A stretch of 64,000 bases of DNA from Sciurus carolinensis. Lineage: Eukaryota; Chordata; Mammalia; Rodentia; Sciuridae. Location of the stretch: the NCBI RefSeq assembly GCF_902686445.1, contig NC_062232.1, positions 91,808,932-91,872,931 of the forward strand, given 5' to 3'. The notes beneath the pieces are model-generated. The model made no database searches. It saw only the letters and a list, made by a program, of their open reading frames with translations, and had not been told where the DNA came from. A program made the position numbers and the translations under genes. Below, in pieces: positions 24,953 through 36,897 of this stretch (positions within the stretch are counted from its first letter, which is position 1; each line of letters begins with the position of its first letter).

Positions 24953-25173
24953 GGGTGGGAAGGAAGCAAGAATGGAGGAAGGATGGATTGTATAGAGGAA
25001 AAAGAGGGGTGGGGGAAGGAAAAATAACAGAATGAGACAAACATCATTACCCTATGTATATGTATGACTACACAAATGATGCGACTCTACTTCATGTACA
25101 ACCAGAGAAACAACAGTTGTACCCCATTTGTGTACAATGAATCAAAATAAATAAATCTAAAAAATTAAATTTG
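24953..25173 (+). mobile_element. L1 3' UTR end
   Basis: ggaagcaagaatggagg, aagaggggtggggg, acagaatgagacaaacatcattaccctatgt, tcatgtacaaccagagaaacaac and gtgtacaatgaatcaaaataaataaa. It looks less diverged than most L1 ends here. Confidence 0.88.
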
Positions 25174-25975
25174 AAAACTATGTTTGAAATAATTTTACTT
25201 GAAATAATTTGAGTACATGATTGTTTTAGGTCTCTTCTAAACCATTAAAAGATCAGTCTTCTAAATCTGGTCATCAGAAGCCCAGATCCATTCCTACTAG
25301 TGGGATAGACCATAGTTAGGATTCTGTGTTCTCAGTTTTATTTCAATAAAGGGGTTTTCTCCTACCAATACTATTCAGCACCTATGAGAGAAGTGGAGAC
25401 TATTACATTGCTTTCTTAAATAGTTTTAAAGTCCTTGTATAAATGTGGGCTGGCTTTTAGACCTTGAAATGGAGAGAAAGCAGAAGGCAGAGGTACTGCT
25501 TCAAATCGGATTGGTCCATCAGCCTACAGGTGATGCCTATAATTTAGGTTCTTCTTCTCAGAGCTCCAACCACCATCATTTATTTTTGCCTTCTGATGTG
25601 ATGACTTAACTAGATCTGCTTTTTTTTTGAGCAAAGTATTATGATTTCCAGATCTTTCCCAAACTTTCTGTGGCCCACCACACTGAAGTCCTGCTAGTGG
25701 GCCTTAGCACAAATTCCATTAACTAATTCATACAAGGTGTTAATGGAAGACAGAGTCATTTTCTAGATAATTACACTGTGACATGGGTCTTTGAAAGTGC
25801 TTTATCCATATTAAGGCTGTAGAACACAGAGCAAAGGGTGTGAAACTCCAGAACATAGGATTCATGTGAGAGAGCTTGCTGAAATTATAGCTACCAAGAT
25901 CAGTGCTAGAGAGGGGAAAGGACTTAGTTTATCGTGTCCCATTTGGGTTCAAATAACTAATTAATTATTGCTTAT

Positions 25976-26125
25976 TAACTGAATGAGGCACTTCCCAGCT
26001 TTGAGTCTCAGTTCCCCTGTCTGTAAAATTGAGATGATAATAGTACCTGTTTCCTAGGTCAAAGAAGTAAACAAGATAAGATATGTAATGGGCTCAGCAC
26101 AATACCAGATACATATTAGTGTCAT
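25976..26125 (+). mobile_element. MIR fragment
   Basis: MIR centre and 3' part: tgagtctcagttcccctgtctgtaaaattgagatgataatagtacct, then agcacaataccagatac. Confidence 0.65.
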
Positions 26126-26592
26126 ACTCTATTATTTGTATATTAATACTAGCTATAAATATGGGATATCTGGATGGGAGAAGGCAGGGTGGTAAGGGAA
26201 GAACTGTGGTGTGACCGAGTCCTGATAGTGACCATCCTCTTCCCACACTGGCAGACCCTGCTCCTGCGTAAGGCTGATGCTGAACTCCAAAGGAGCAGTA
26301 ATACTTTTTAGTCAATATTCTATATTGTAACTTAGAAATTCTCAACACCTGCACCATAGTGATAAGGATTTTTTTTCACCCTCATGCAGTCAAATACTGT
26401 TTCACTGCCATATAGAAATTCTAAGAACTTGCCAGACCTGAGTGGTGACTAAAGAGTCACTTCTGAGCCATCAGATTCATAATACGTGCTTGGGCATCAC
26501 ATTTACACTCCAGTTCTAAGCTGACACCATCTGTTCCATCCCCTCAGGTCAGCAGGAGGCCAACCAGGTGTGATTTTCTTGGCCCAGAATTT

Positions 26593-27240
26593 ACTTTTAC
26601 ATTGCTGGTGGAGTTGCAAATTGGTGCAGTCACTCTGGAAAGCAGTGTGGAGAATCCTCAGAAAACTTGGAATGAACCCACCTTTTGACTCAGTTATCCC
26701 ACTCCTTGGTTTATACCCAAAGGACTTAAAATTCGCATACTACGGTAACACAGCCACATTAATGTTCATAGCAGCTCAGTTCACAATAGCCAGATTGTGG
26801 AACCACCCTAGATGTCCTTCAATTGATGAATAGATAAAGAAACTCTGGTATATATACACAATGGAATATTATTCAGCCATAAAGAAGAATGAAATTATGG
26901 CATTTGCAGATAAATGGATGGAATTGGGGAATATCATGCTAAGTGAAATAAGCCAATCCCTAAAAAACCAAAGGCCAAATGTTTTCCCTGATAAGTCGAT
27001 GATGATATATAATGGGGGTCGGGGGGTGAGAGAATAATGGAGGAATTTTAAATTACGTAGAGGGAAATGAGAGGGAGGGGGGCATGAAAAATGGTGGAAT
27101 GAGACAGACATCATTACTCTATGTACATGTATGAGTACATGAATGGTGTGAATCTACATTGTGCACACCCATAGAAACAAAAAGATGTGCCCCATTTGTA
27201 TACAATGAATCAAAATGCAGTCTGTAAAAATAAAAAAATT
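26593..27240 (+). mobile_element. L1 3' end (ORF2 C-terminus and 3' UTR)
   Basis: Encodes [19 protein letters not shown], then [40 protein letters not shown] and a stop in place of the usual W. The MEYYSAIKKNEIMAF-type tail and a G-rich 3' UTR follow. 5'-truncated and inactive. Confidence 0.93.
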
Positions 27241-27245
27241 AACAA

Positions 27246-27357
27246 AAATGTATGATTATACAAATGGTATGCCTTTACTCCATGTACAGAGAATCAACAT
27301 GTATACCATTTGTTTACAATAAAAATAAATTTAAAAATAAATAAATAAATAAGTAAA
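27246..27357 (+). mobile_element. Short L1 3' end with AAAT-type tail
   Basis: tgtatgattatacaaatggtatg, ctccatgtaca, taccatttgtttacaat and then repeated AAAT units. It is a separate, older 3' end directly behind the preceding L1. Confidence 0.75.
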
Positions 27358-27402
27358 CTTCCAAGTTAAAAAAATAATTTTACCTGAGGAGAAAAAAAAG
27401 AA

Positions 27403-28068
27403 TATAACTAATAATAAATGCTGGTGAGGATGTGGGGGGAAATGTGTATTTGTACATTGCTGGTGGGACTGCAGACTAGTACAACCACTCTGGAAAGCAG
27501 TAGGCAGATTCCTCAAAAACAACCAGGAATAAAACCACCATATGACACAGCTATCCCACTACTTAGTGTTTATCCCAAAGAACTAAAATCAGCATACTAA
27601 AGTGATATAAACACATCAGTGTTTACAACAGCACAATTACCAATAGCCAAACTATGGAATCAGCCTAGGTACCCCTCAACAGATAATTGCATAAAAATAT
27701 GGAATACATACACAATGGAATTTTACTCATCCACAAAGAAGAATGAAGTTATGTCATTTGTAGGAAAATGAATGGAATTGAAAACCATCATGCTAAGTGA
27801 GATAAGCCAGACTTAAAGTCAAGGGTCATGTGTTTACTCTCATGTGGAAGCTAGACAGAAAAAAGGAAAGAAAAGAGATTTCATGAAAATAGAAGAGAAA
27901 CCAGTACAAAAGCAGAAGAGATTCTTGGGGAGGAAAGAGGGAAAGGAAAGAGGAAGCAAGAGGGGATGAAACAGAACAAAATATGCTATGTGCTTATATG
28001 AATGTCACAATGAATCCCACTATTATGTATAATTATAATGCACCAATAAAATTAATTTAAAAAGAAAG
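27403..28068 (+). mobile_element. Older L1 3' end, different 3' UTR type
   Basis: ORF2 end in broken frames: tacattgctggtgggactgca, [21 protein letters not shown], tacacaatggaattttactca. The 3' UTR ends atgaatcccactattatgtataattataatgcaccaataaaa, unlike the neighbouring L1s. A low-complexity 12-bp match (gaaaaaaaagaa) at 27391-27402 and 28069-28080 may be its target-site duplication. Confidence 0.9.
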
Positions 28069-28130
28069 GAAAAAAAAGAAAGGGAGAACTATAAGGAGTA
28101 GAGGGGTCCAATCCTAAATCATAATTTTTC

Positions 28131-28500
28131 TCCATGTCCTCCATCATGGGATATCTACTTTCCAGGTGGGGTGGGTCTGTCAGACAGCTGAGCTAAATTT
28201 AGGAGGAGACTGATTGAGGAAAGACTTTGCTGCTTGGAATATTCAAGAAGACTCTGTGTCGGCCCACACCTTCGGCAAGGCTAGTGGCCTCCCTACTCCC
28301 ATCCCCAGCTCAACCCCCAGTGGGATCCCCGGCCAGGAAATTCTTGTAGCAGATTCAGCAGATCACTCTGCAGTTAAACAGACAGACACAACATTCTGTC
28401 CCAACCAAGAAGGTGCCGAGTGAGAGGAAACAGTCATCCGATGCTCCAGCTGGAGAGAAGAGAGTAGAAGAGGGCGCTGAAAGCTCACACCCTAGTCTGA
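28131..28500. other. GC-richer unique stretch with open frames, not identified
   Basis: Frames here have protein-like composition: one reads ASGLPTPIPSSTPSGIPG, and a shifted plus-strand frame reads KVPSERKQSSDAPAGEKRV. The first has no ATG in context. No domain is recognised. It could be a decayed pseudogene, a conserved intronic element or chance. Confidence 0.3.
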
Positions 28501-28805
28501 TCCCAGTTGTCCCCTTTCTCATCCGGACCCCATCTGCATGCTGTTTTTCATCCCATTTCCATTAATGTTTCAGCTGCTGTCAGTCAGTAGCTGACCCTGC
28601 CTGAATATGCCATCTTGTCAGGCACATGGCTGGGAAGGATGGCTTGAGGAGAGGGTTTGTGTGAGAAGAGCCCATGTCTCTGTGAAACCAGGGGTGTTTG
28701 CATACTGGACCTACATTTGTTTTTTTTGTAGGGGGGAGGGCATGTGTATTCCTATTTGTACTACTGCCTAGCTCTGTGATGAGACTCTGTTATTTTGCAT
28801 TTCTT

Positions 28806-28919
28806 TTTTTAACAATACCATTATTTTATTTATTTATTTTTATGTGGTGCTGAGGATTGAACCCAGTGCCTCACATGTGCAAGGCAAGCACTGTACCACT
28901 GAGCTACAACTCCAGCCCC
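28806..28919 (-). mobile_element. ID-type SINE (squirrel form)
   Basis: Minus-strand ID: ggggctgg.gttgtagctcagtgg complement, cacatgtg anticodon-loop region, and the AAATAAATAAA tail complement. Flanks 28791-28805 and 28920-28934 match at 13 of 15 positions (tattttgca core), consistent with an aged target-site duplication. Confidence 0.92.
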
Positions 28920-30904
28920 TATTTTGCACATCTTGGCCTCGGTTTCTAAAGAACTTTCTGTATTTGTGAGTATGTATGTGCTATGTTGGGGGTAATCATT
29001 TCACCTACTTCTACTTTACAGGGATGTGATTACTTTTTGAAAACGTTCAGGGAGTAACGAAGCCCTATGCAACACAACCAATTGATTATGGATGCCTCAA
29101 TCTAATTAAGTGAATTCCCAGTGAAGGCAAAGAGATTTATGGTTGTGCCCACTCTGATAATCCAGAATTGAGACATTACTACATTCCATGCGGGTTCTGC
29201 CAACTCAGAAAAGGCCCCTTGGTTTGGGATTTGCTGCCTTTCAGGTAGCAATTCTAGAATTGCAGTGTCAGTCATCTGTCTGGGAGCAAGCACCCAAGAG
29301 CTGAAGCATCACAGATGGAGCGGCATCACAGCAAGGTTCAGTCAGGGTCATGAAGTACAGCTCAAAGATGCCTCCACCAAGGATATACCACTTGGCTAAC
29401 CAATGCTCTACTGGCTGGTCTGGACCCCTGTGACTTCCTTGCCAACTCTGCCCTGACTCATGCTAGACTCAACCACCCCCACAGACTACCCTTGTCTTAC
29501 TCATATCCTTTTCAGGCCCAAGGGTCTGTCAAGCACATTCTGATTTCTTCCAGCAATTCTAATGGTCTGCCTTTCCCCTACTCTCTAGTGCCTAACAACA
29601 GGTGTATGTCTTTCTAAATTACTAAAACCCACAAAAGAGATACAGCTTGTCTTGTACTTCTCCAAATCCTGCTGGCTCTGACACTAGAACAGAGCATAGC
29701 ATGGAGGAACAAACATGGTATATGCTTACATGTTGAGAGCCTATTGTAAATTTCAGTAAGATATAAACATATCTATCCAGGAACAAGGTGGCTTATCATT
29801 TAAGGCCCAGATAGAAAGAAGTAGTGTGACTCTCAAAAGTGATTGTGAGGCAAGTTACAGATGTTGAGTGAATGAGAATGTATACATATACATTCTGCTG
29901 GGAAAAGGGTCAGTGGGTTCTACCAGGATCAGTGTTTCAGGATGCAATGAACAGCTAGGGACCTACGTGACTTCAGCAGTTCCAGAGCTCTTCAAGTAAC
30001 TCTGGTCCATATTCTAGAGCTCTAGAGTAAAACAAACTCATTTTCAGCTTTCTGTGTGATGACAGCACTTACTGGTAGCTGTTTCTAATAATCCACTCTT
30101 CAGAGGGAACCTCTACGTTCTTCCCTGTCCAAATTTCTTCCACTCTACTGAACAGCTTTATCATCAGCTCCATTATTCAGCTCATGGACCATTCCAATCT
30201 CATTACATAAGCCTCCTAGGATTTCTCACATATATCCCCAAGAGAAAACTAGAAATGACCTTCTCTTCTGACAAACAGAAATGAGGTACCAAGATGCAAG
30301 AGGGATACTATTATTTAGTGCCAAAGCAAGGAATCAGATTTAGGTCTTTCAATTTTACTTACAGCCACAAAACATGAGGACTAGAGAAGCCCAGGAAAAT
30401 CCAGTCCAATAACTAAGGAAGAAACAATACAAATCCTACTGTATTCGGAGGCTAACTGCTCAAGCTTGAATCTTCATCTGAACTTGGATTATGTAGCCCA
30501 ACAAAAAGAACCCCTTCTGAAGTGGATCTGATAGGTTTGTATTATTCCTTTGCTACTAGACTATGGGTTTTTAAAATTTTCTAATGACCAAAAGGTATAA
30601 CAGATGGGTTTGTAAATGCAATGAAAATGCTATGTCTACTGTTCTGCATGATGCCTGATTGTTAATGAAGGGTTTTGTGGTAGCATGTGTCACTCACTGT
30701 CTTCCTCCTCTCCTTAAATAAATTAAGAATGAGTTCTACTATTACTTGGTTAGTTCTAATCCTTTGGGAACCAGGATTTTTTGAAGGTCACTGACCCTTT
30801 GAAATGGACAAATTAGTCACTACCCTCAAGCAGCATTTACAGAAACAATGTGAGGCATCTGGATGAGACAGTGGGGAGTTCAGTGGAGCATTCCTTTGTA
30901 TTGC

Positions 30905-31085
30905 CTACACCAGCATTTCCCAAGTCTGCTCTGCAGAGCACTAGTAGCCCACAAGATGTTCTGTGAAAACAAAGTTCTGTGCTTCAAATAAATTTTGAAA
31001 CGAGATCCATAGTCCAGGTTCACAATGTCCCTCTCAGCATGTTAAAGGATCTCCGAAGACCCAGAGTAAAGAAACCTGCTGAATT
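30905..31085 (+). mobile_element. hAT-Charlie fragment (MER3/MER58-like)
   Basis: agcatttcccaagtctgctctgcagagcactagt, ttctgtg repeats and aataaattttgaaacgagat recall the small hAT family whose ends read ttcccaaa. Assignment is from memory. Confidence 0.5.
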
Positions 31086-31582
31086 ACAACTTAGCATTTT
31101 CTTCGACTGACTTTACTGACCCACTGGGAACTTTTTTTTCACCTGGGTAACAACTATGAAGATCCTAGGACCATCCCCTTGGGAAGTACTGCCCTGCACC
31201 ATATCTAATAACTAAATATTTTAAGGATATGGATATTTGCCATCTCATGGACATTATTAACTACTGAATTGAGGACCCAGTTCCCACCCTGAGTTACTCA
31301 GTTTCAGTTAAAACCAAATATATTTTTCTTACTTGGCTATGCAGCATCTCTTGTATCTCTTCTTTTCTTTCTTTCATTAGCAAGCCCATTAAATCAAGGG
31401 GGAAAGCCCCCTGCTTTACCCCATGGAATACTATATGGTGCTAATAATTGAAATCTCACATTTTGCCACCTGCAAGGATAGCCCAATGCCATCTGGCACC
31501 TGGGGATACAAAGAAGTCAAGCCAAGAAGTTTCCATTTTTTTCTGTATAAGAAGTCAGTGAAGTGATTTGATGAGATTTTAT

Positions 31583-31669
31583 TTTTGTTTTTTGCAGTAC
31601 TGGGGATTGAACCCAGGACCTTGTGCTTGCAGGGCAAGCAATCTACCAACTGAGGTATATCCCCAGCCC
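31583..31669 (-). mobile_element. ID SINE (simple form)
   Basis: Minus-strand ID monomer with T-rich 5' side, gcagtactggggattgaaccc and tatatccccagccc. gattttat at 31575-31582 and 31670-31677 flanks it as a probable target-site duplication. Confidence 0.9.
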
Positions 31670-32075
31670 GATTTTATATTTTTGAAAGAGTGTTCTGGGA
31701 TGATTGGAAGAGACAATGAAGTTGGAAGCAAGACCTCCCAGAAGGTGATTGAAAAAACCTATTGCTATCAGATCATATACAAAAAGGAAGAAAAGAGGCA
31801 TTCAGTACTTGAGGATTGAGAAAACTTATCTCCAAACATGCATTTTGTTGTGTTTGGAAAACTGTTAGCAGCAGGCCTCAGAAAGTGGTCCCTGGGAGTC
31901 ACTGGCAGAGTCTGCAGAGAAAGTGGTGACAGGGCTCCAGGTTGCTGGTGCAGGGAGAATAGTCTTAGGAAAATGCAGTCTCCCTCTTTCTGGAGACCAA
32001 AAGAGGGGGCTCATCTGCCATGTCATGGAACTATTATAGGAAAAGAGAAAGTATCATGTTTCTTCTCGTAGGAAA

Positions 32076-32371
32076 TCCTTTAAGAACCAAAAAACAAAGG
32101 TCAAATGATCTCTCTGATATGTGGATACTAACGCACAACAAGGAGGGTGAAGGGAAGAATAGAAGCTCATTGGATTAGACAAAGGGGAATGAAGGGAAGG
32201 GAGGGAGATGGGAATAGGAAAGACAGTAGAATGAATGGGACATAACTTTCCTATGCTCATATATGAATACACTACAATGAATCTCACCACCCTGTACATC
32301 CACAAGACTGGGATCCTAATTAGAATAAGATAGACTCCATGTCTGTATATCTAAAAAGAACAAAAAAATAA
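32076..32371 (+). mobile_element. L1 3' UTR end
   Basis: Same type as 1-402: ggattagacaaaggggaatgaagggaagggaggg, aatgggacataactttcctatg, gtacatccacaagactgggatcctaatta and ctaaaaagaacaaaaa. Confidence 0.88.
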
Positions 32372-32390
32372 AACAAGCTGACATACTTCA

Positions 32391-32404
32391 CACACACACA
32401 CACA
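32391..32404. repeat. Short (CA)n repeat
   Basis: About seven CA units close behind the L1 tail. Confidence 0.85.
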
Positions 32405-32999
32405 AAAGAACCAAAGTCAAAGCCCCATGCAGGAGGGAGAGTAATTTAGGTAGGAGTCTATAATACAGAGAAAGGAAAGGAAAGGTGTTAGAGAATTTAA
32501 ATTCAAAAGAACTCCATAGCTGATTGCCAAGGGACGGTGACTATTCCCAGGAAATGGTAGTGTCAAAAGGTAAAAAAATTGTCAAAGATTAACAAAAATT
32601 TACAGTTTGAAACTGAGATTCTTCTTTTGGCAGCCAAATGCTCCTACAATGGCCCCAATCCTTCATATTAGTGCAAAGTTATTAGAAAGGTGATTGTAGG
32701 GGTTGGGGATTAAGAAATTAAATCAAGTGTGTTAACATCTTGGATTTACCAATGTTGGAGAAGCAATGTGGTTCAGTCATTGTTTTCAGACTGGAACTTC
32801 TCAAAAGGAGAGCAAGTAGACCAGTCCCTGGTGGGAATGGTTTCAAACTTCACATGTTACCTCATCCTTCACTAAGAATCACATAACATAATTAGAGATG
32901 TCACTAAGGGGAGTGCAGCTCATGCAAATAATGTAGAGGCATAAAAGAGATTGAAGGTCACAGTTCCAGTAATTACAGTAATCACACCAATATATTAAC

Positions 33000-33215
33000 A
33001 ATGAACATTTACAGACTCATGCTGTCACTGAGCAGGCTCTGTGCTCAGGACTTCAAGTTTGTGTTCATTAGCTCTTTTATCCCTATAGAAACACTCTGAG
33101 GTAGGTATTGCTATCACTTCTCATTATACATGAGAAAATTAAAGTTAGGAAGTAGTCAAACCAGAATTGGAACTAAGTTCTATGATCCCCAAAGTGGAGT
33201 TACATTGTATTGTTC
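33000..33215 (-). mobile_element. MIR SINE
   Basis: Reverse MIR layout: aacatttacagactcatgct, gagcaggctctgtgctcagg, aacactctgaggtaggtattgctat, tacatgagaaaattaaagtta, agaattggaact. Confidence 0.75.
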
Positions 33216-33514
33216 TAAAGATGGAGACTGCATTATCTGAAAATACAGGTAGGATAAAATAGCCACCTACTCAGAATCTTTTCTGTGTCTAATGGCTTTT
33301 CCCAAATTCTTTTGTTTCCTCATTTCAGCTTTAAATGGTTGGGGAGAGAAGGGGGAGGCTATCACCTTGGGCTGTACCTGGAGAATTACATAAAAAAGGA
33401 ATGTTTGAAAATGGCAGATGACTGAAGTTACTGGGTCAATGGAATATCCTGGAACAGAAAAATTACCATTACAGAACCTGAAAATGGCATCTCAGATACC
33501 AGCAACTCTCTCCT

Positions 33515-33665
33515 CAAAGTGTGGTACGGCAGCATTAGTGCCACCTGAGAGATAGTTAGAAATACAGAACCTCACACATCCACACCAGATCTATAGAATC
33601 ATTGCACCTCTATAAGACACCCAGAACTCATGTGCACATCCAAGTTTGAGAAATGCTATTCTAGG
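33515..33665 (+). mobile_element. hAT-Charlie fragment (MER5A-like)
   Basis: aaagtgtggtacggcagcattagtgccacct, agttagaaatacagaacctcac and a closing caagtttgagaaatgct fit a MER5A-like element. Confidence 0.65.
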
Positions 33666-33999
33666 GCTTCTGTTTTTAGAGCTCATCTTATTCAGAACTT
33701 TGAATGATGCCCTATAAAAGAGTCAGATTCTCAAAGGTTAATAAGAGAGTATTGAGAAGCCTTTTTCTCCTACTTCTGAACACAGAAATGCAGAATTTGT
33801 TCAAAACTGTCTCACTGTACACCCCATTCAGGTATAAATGCAGGTAAACTTAGAACTGAACTACATGCTATAACTTTCGTCTCAAACTCCCATCTCTGTA
33901 AGAAATGGCAACATGTATTTACCTACAGACTAGGATCCTAGTAAAGTAAGGGTATCTAATCAAAAGAATAAAAGGACTATAAGATTAGAAAGATAGTTC

Positions 34000-34140
34000 T
34001 CAACCAGGGACAATTTTTCCCATAGGAGATATTTGGTAATGCCTGGAGATATTTTTGGTTATCATGGGTGGAGGGGTTATTACTGGCATCCAGTGGGTAG
34101 AGAAACCCAGAATCGAGGAAATAACAGACAGAATTATCTA
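34000..34140 (+). mobile_element. MER20-like hAT fragment
   Basis: ctcaaccagggacaattttt, atatttggtaatgcctggagatatttttggttatca, tactggcatccagtgggtag. The same family occurs at 41945 (minus) and 57860. Confidence 0.75.
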
Positions 34141-34696
34141 AATATTCAAAACTCAGCTCAGGAGAAAGGGAGTCTGAAAGGTCTTTCTCAATTTTAACAG
34201 CTTTAGATTAGACAATGAAGCTCTAGCTGCCCTTAAAGGAGTGATATGCTCCTTTGAGTTTTCTTTGATTTAAAATAATTCTCCAAAACCACACCATGTA
34301 AAATGAACTGTTCAGGAAATCATAATATACACAGAAAAAATCTTTCTCACAAATACCAGTCTTCATTCCTAGCATCAAATAAAACAGGAATAAACAACAC
34401 CTACATTTTTCTCTTTTCTGCAACACACAGTATATAACATGAAGTAATTAAAAATTCAAAAAACCTGAACCAAGAAGTAACTAAAAGAAACACCAACTGA
34501 TAAGGTTAATGTGATTGTTATATGTAAGTGGAAAAGGATCTTGCATAACTGGGAGCCAGGGCAAAAGCAAAAAAGGAAAGATTAGTTATATAGTTCCTTA
34601 TATATGATATATACATATATATGTGTATATAAGCACACACATATATATTCATTTTGTGTATGAACTTACATAAGTTCATTTTAATGGCTTTCCTTT

Positions 34697-34788
34697 CCTT
34701 TTTTTTTTTTTTTGCAGTGCTGGGGATCGAACTCAGGGCCTTGTGCTTGTGAGGCAAGCACTCTACCAGCTGAGCTATCTCCCCAGCC
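34697..34788 (-). mobile_element. ID SINE (simple form)
   Basis: A run of T (complement of the A tail), then gcagtgctggggatcgaactcagg, caagcactctaccagctgagctat and ctccccagcc. Flanked by ctttccttt at 34688-34696 and 34789-34797, a probable target-site duplication. Confidence 0.92.
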
Positions 34789-34799
34789 CTTTCCTTTAC

Positions 34800-36670
34800 T
34801 TTCTAAGAGTGTGAATGGTTTATGAATGGTTCTAGATTCAGAATGAGTTGACCAGGTTTATTTCAGTCAATGTCATCTCCTTCATGTTCCCGCCCCAAGG
34901 ACTTACATTTCAAGCTTCTGTGTCAGTGAGAATATAATTGTCCTTACATACAGATCCAGAGACCATGAGAAGTATAAAACAAAATGTGAGATTTGGGGAA
35001 TCAGATTTATCTTATCTCTATTTATAATACAAGGTCTCTGAAGGCAGAACTAATCTCCTACTTCACCAAGGCATACAATGCCTCATGAGTGGCAAACTGT
35101 TTAACATTGGGGTATTTGGTAAAGACTTCAGTCTAAGATTTAGCCAGTTTGAACTCTTCTTATGAAGAATCACTCTGGCTTCAGATATTATACAGAGGTA
35201 TACACAATATTGTGGGCTTATCAAATCCATTTTGGGACCCAGCTACATGACATTTCATTTTAGTTTCACCTGTTGTTAGGGGAGTCATGTGAATGTGTTC
35301 TAGTTAATGAAATATGGTAAGAAATGATGTATGTGCCTTAGAAAGTTGACCTGTAAAATCTTCTACACAACTTTGCTTCTCTTCCCTCCAAAACTGAGGG
35401 TCACATGCAGAGAATAGAGAAGAGGACTCTGAAGCCCTAGGGGAATATGAAGTCACTCAAGTAAAAGGCACCTGAGTCCCTGAATGACTGCATGGAGCAG
35501 AGTCCTCCCTTTTCATGGCCACCCACTTTACCCTCATCATATTTAACCATTGGAGATTTTAGGATTATTAGAATAATTGGTTTATCCTAACTAATTATTT
35601 GGTCTTCGCAAATGTATTCCCTTCTCCAAAATCATGGACCGTAAGTTTCACTTCAGTCTATAACACTGCATTGATATCACCTATGTATTCAATCTCCATG
35701 TCCCTCTTCCATCTTGACAATTGTTATCCACAGCAGTAAGGGGAAGAAATGCCTAGAGTTCAATGTGCTTAAAATTCCCTTTCTGATTCAAATTCCCATT
35801 AAAAGCAAATCAAAGTGAAATCAAAACCAGAGACATGGGAGGTTCAATTGTTGTCAGGCTTGCTGCCCAATGGCAATCAATTCTTGGATCCAATGGCATG
35901 TAGGACCTGGCTCAGAGGCCTGAGTTGTTGCTCATGGCTGGTCTACACAGCATTTCAAGGAATTATTAGTGTCTTAATACTTTAGCTCCTAAGCTATGTT
36001 CCCATATATCAGGGACTAGAAAGGCTGAGGAAAGGCAGGCAGGGTTATGCAAAAGATAAAATTAGACCAATAATTTAAAGGTGAGGCAAGGAAGAACACA
36101 AAGAAGAAACCTAGGAGAGAGCTCATGGAGTGTTTGTCTATCACAAGGGTTGTTCATTAATAATCCAGTTCTCCCTGTCCAAGCACATGGTGGTAGCAAT
36201 TTATTTCTCTGTCCCCTAGAAGTCAAATCATGGCCATATGACTTGCTCTCACTAATGATATATGAAAAGAAGTAATCTGGGCAAAAGTTTTTAAAAGCCA
36301 GGGCACTGTTTGTTATGTTGCCTGCCCATACCACTGGAACTAAATTCCAGATGGTGAGGATCTGTCAGCCAGGGTCCCTGGATGAGGATGACATATCAAC
36401 CTGAGATGGACATGTGGTCTGAGTAAGGAATAAACCTTTATAGTTTTAAGCCCCGATATTTGTGCATTTTTAATGCATCGTAATTTAGTCAATTCCAATT
36501 ATTACAAGGTATCCAATACTTGGTGAAGAATGGACTTTGTTATTCAAAATGGAAAAGATGAAAAAATTCCTACAACTTCTATATATTCTCTAAAAAGAAC
36601 TGAAGATAAGAACACTTCTTCAAAGTGATGCAGACACTCTAGCAGTTGGAACTGGATTCTGACCTACTAA
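34800..36670. other. Mostly unassigned; possible old LTR at 36190-36480
   Basis: 36190-36480 ends with aataaacctttatagttttaagcc, a 3' pattern shared by several old LTRs, but I could not place the family. The rest shows nothing recognisable. Frames at 36062-36334 and 36081-36275 overlap each other on opposite strands and are not genes. Confidence 0.35.
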
Positions 36671-36674
36671 TTTG

Positions 36675-36897
36675 TTATGTCTACAACAGGAGTTGTGGGA
36701 CAAATCTGACCCATGACTTGTTTTTCTAAATAAAGTTTTATTGGAACACAGTCACACCCATTAATTTACATATTGTCTATGGCTGCTTTCACACTGCAAT
36801 GTAAGAGTTGTTGCAAAAGTTGCCTGCAAATGCTAAAATATTTACTATCTGGCCCTTTGCAGGAAAAAAATTGCCAGACCCTTGTCTAGAAGAAGCC
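36675..36897 (-). mobile_element. hAT-type nonautonomous element, degraded
   Basis: acaaatctgacccatgact, aataaagttttattggaacacagtcacaccca, tattgtctatggctgctttcaca, aaatatttactatctggccctttgcagg and attgccagacccttg match a common mammalian hAT MITE in one orientation. Confidence 0.75.
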
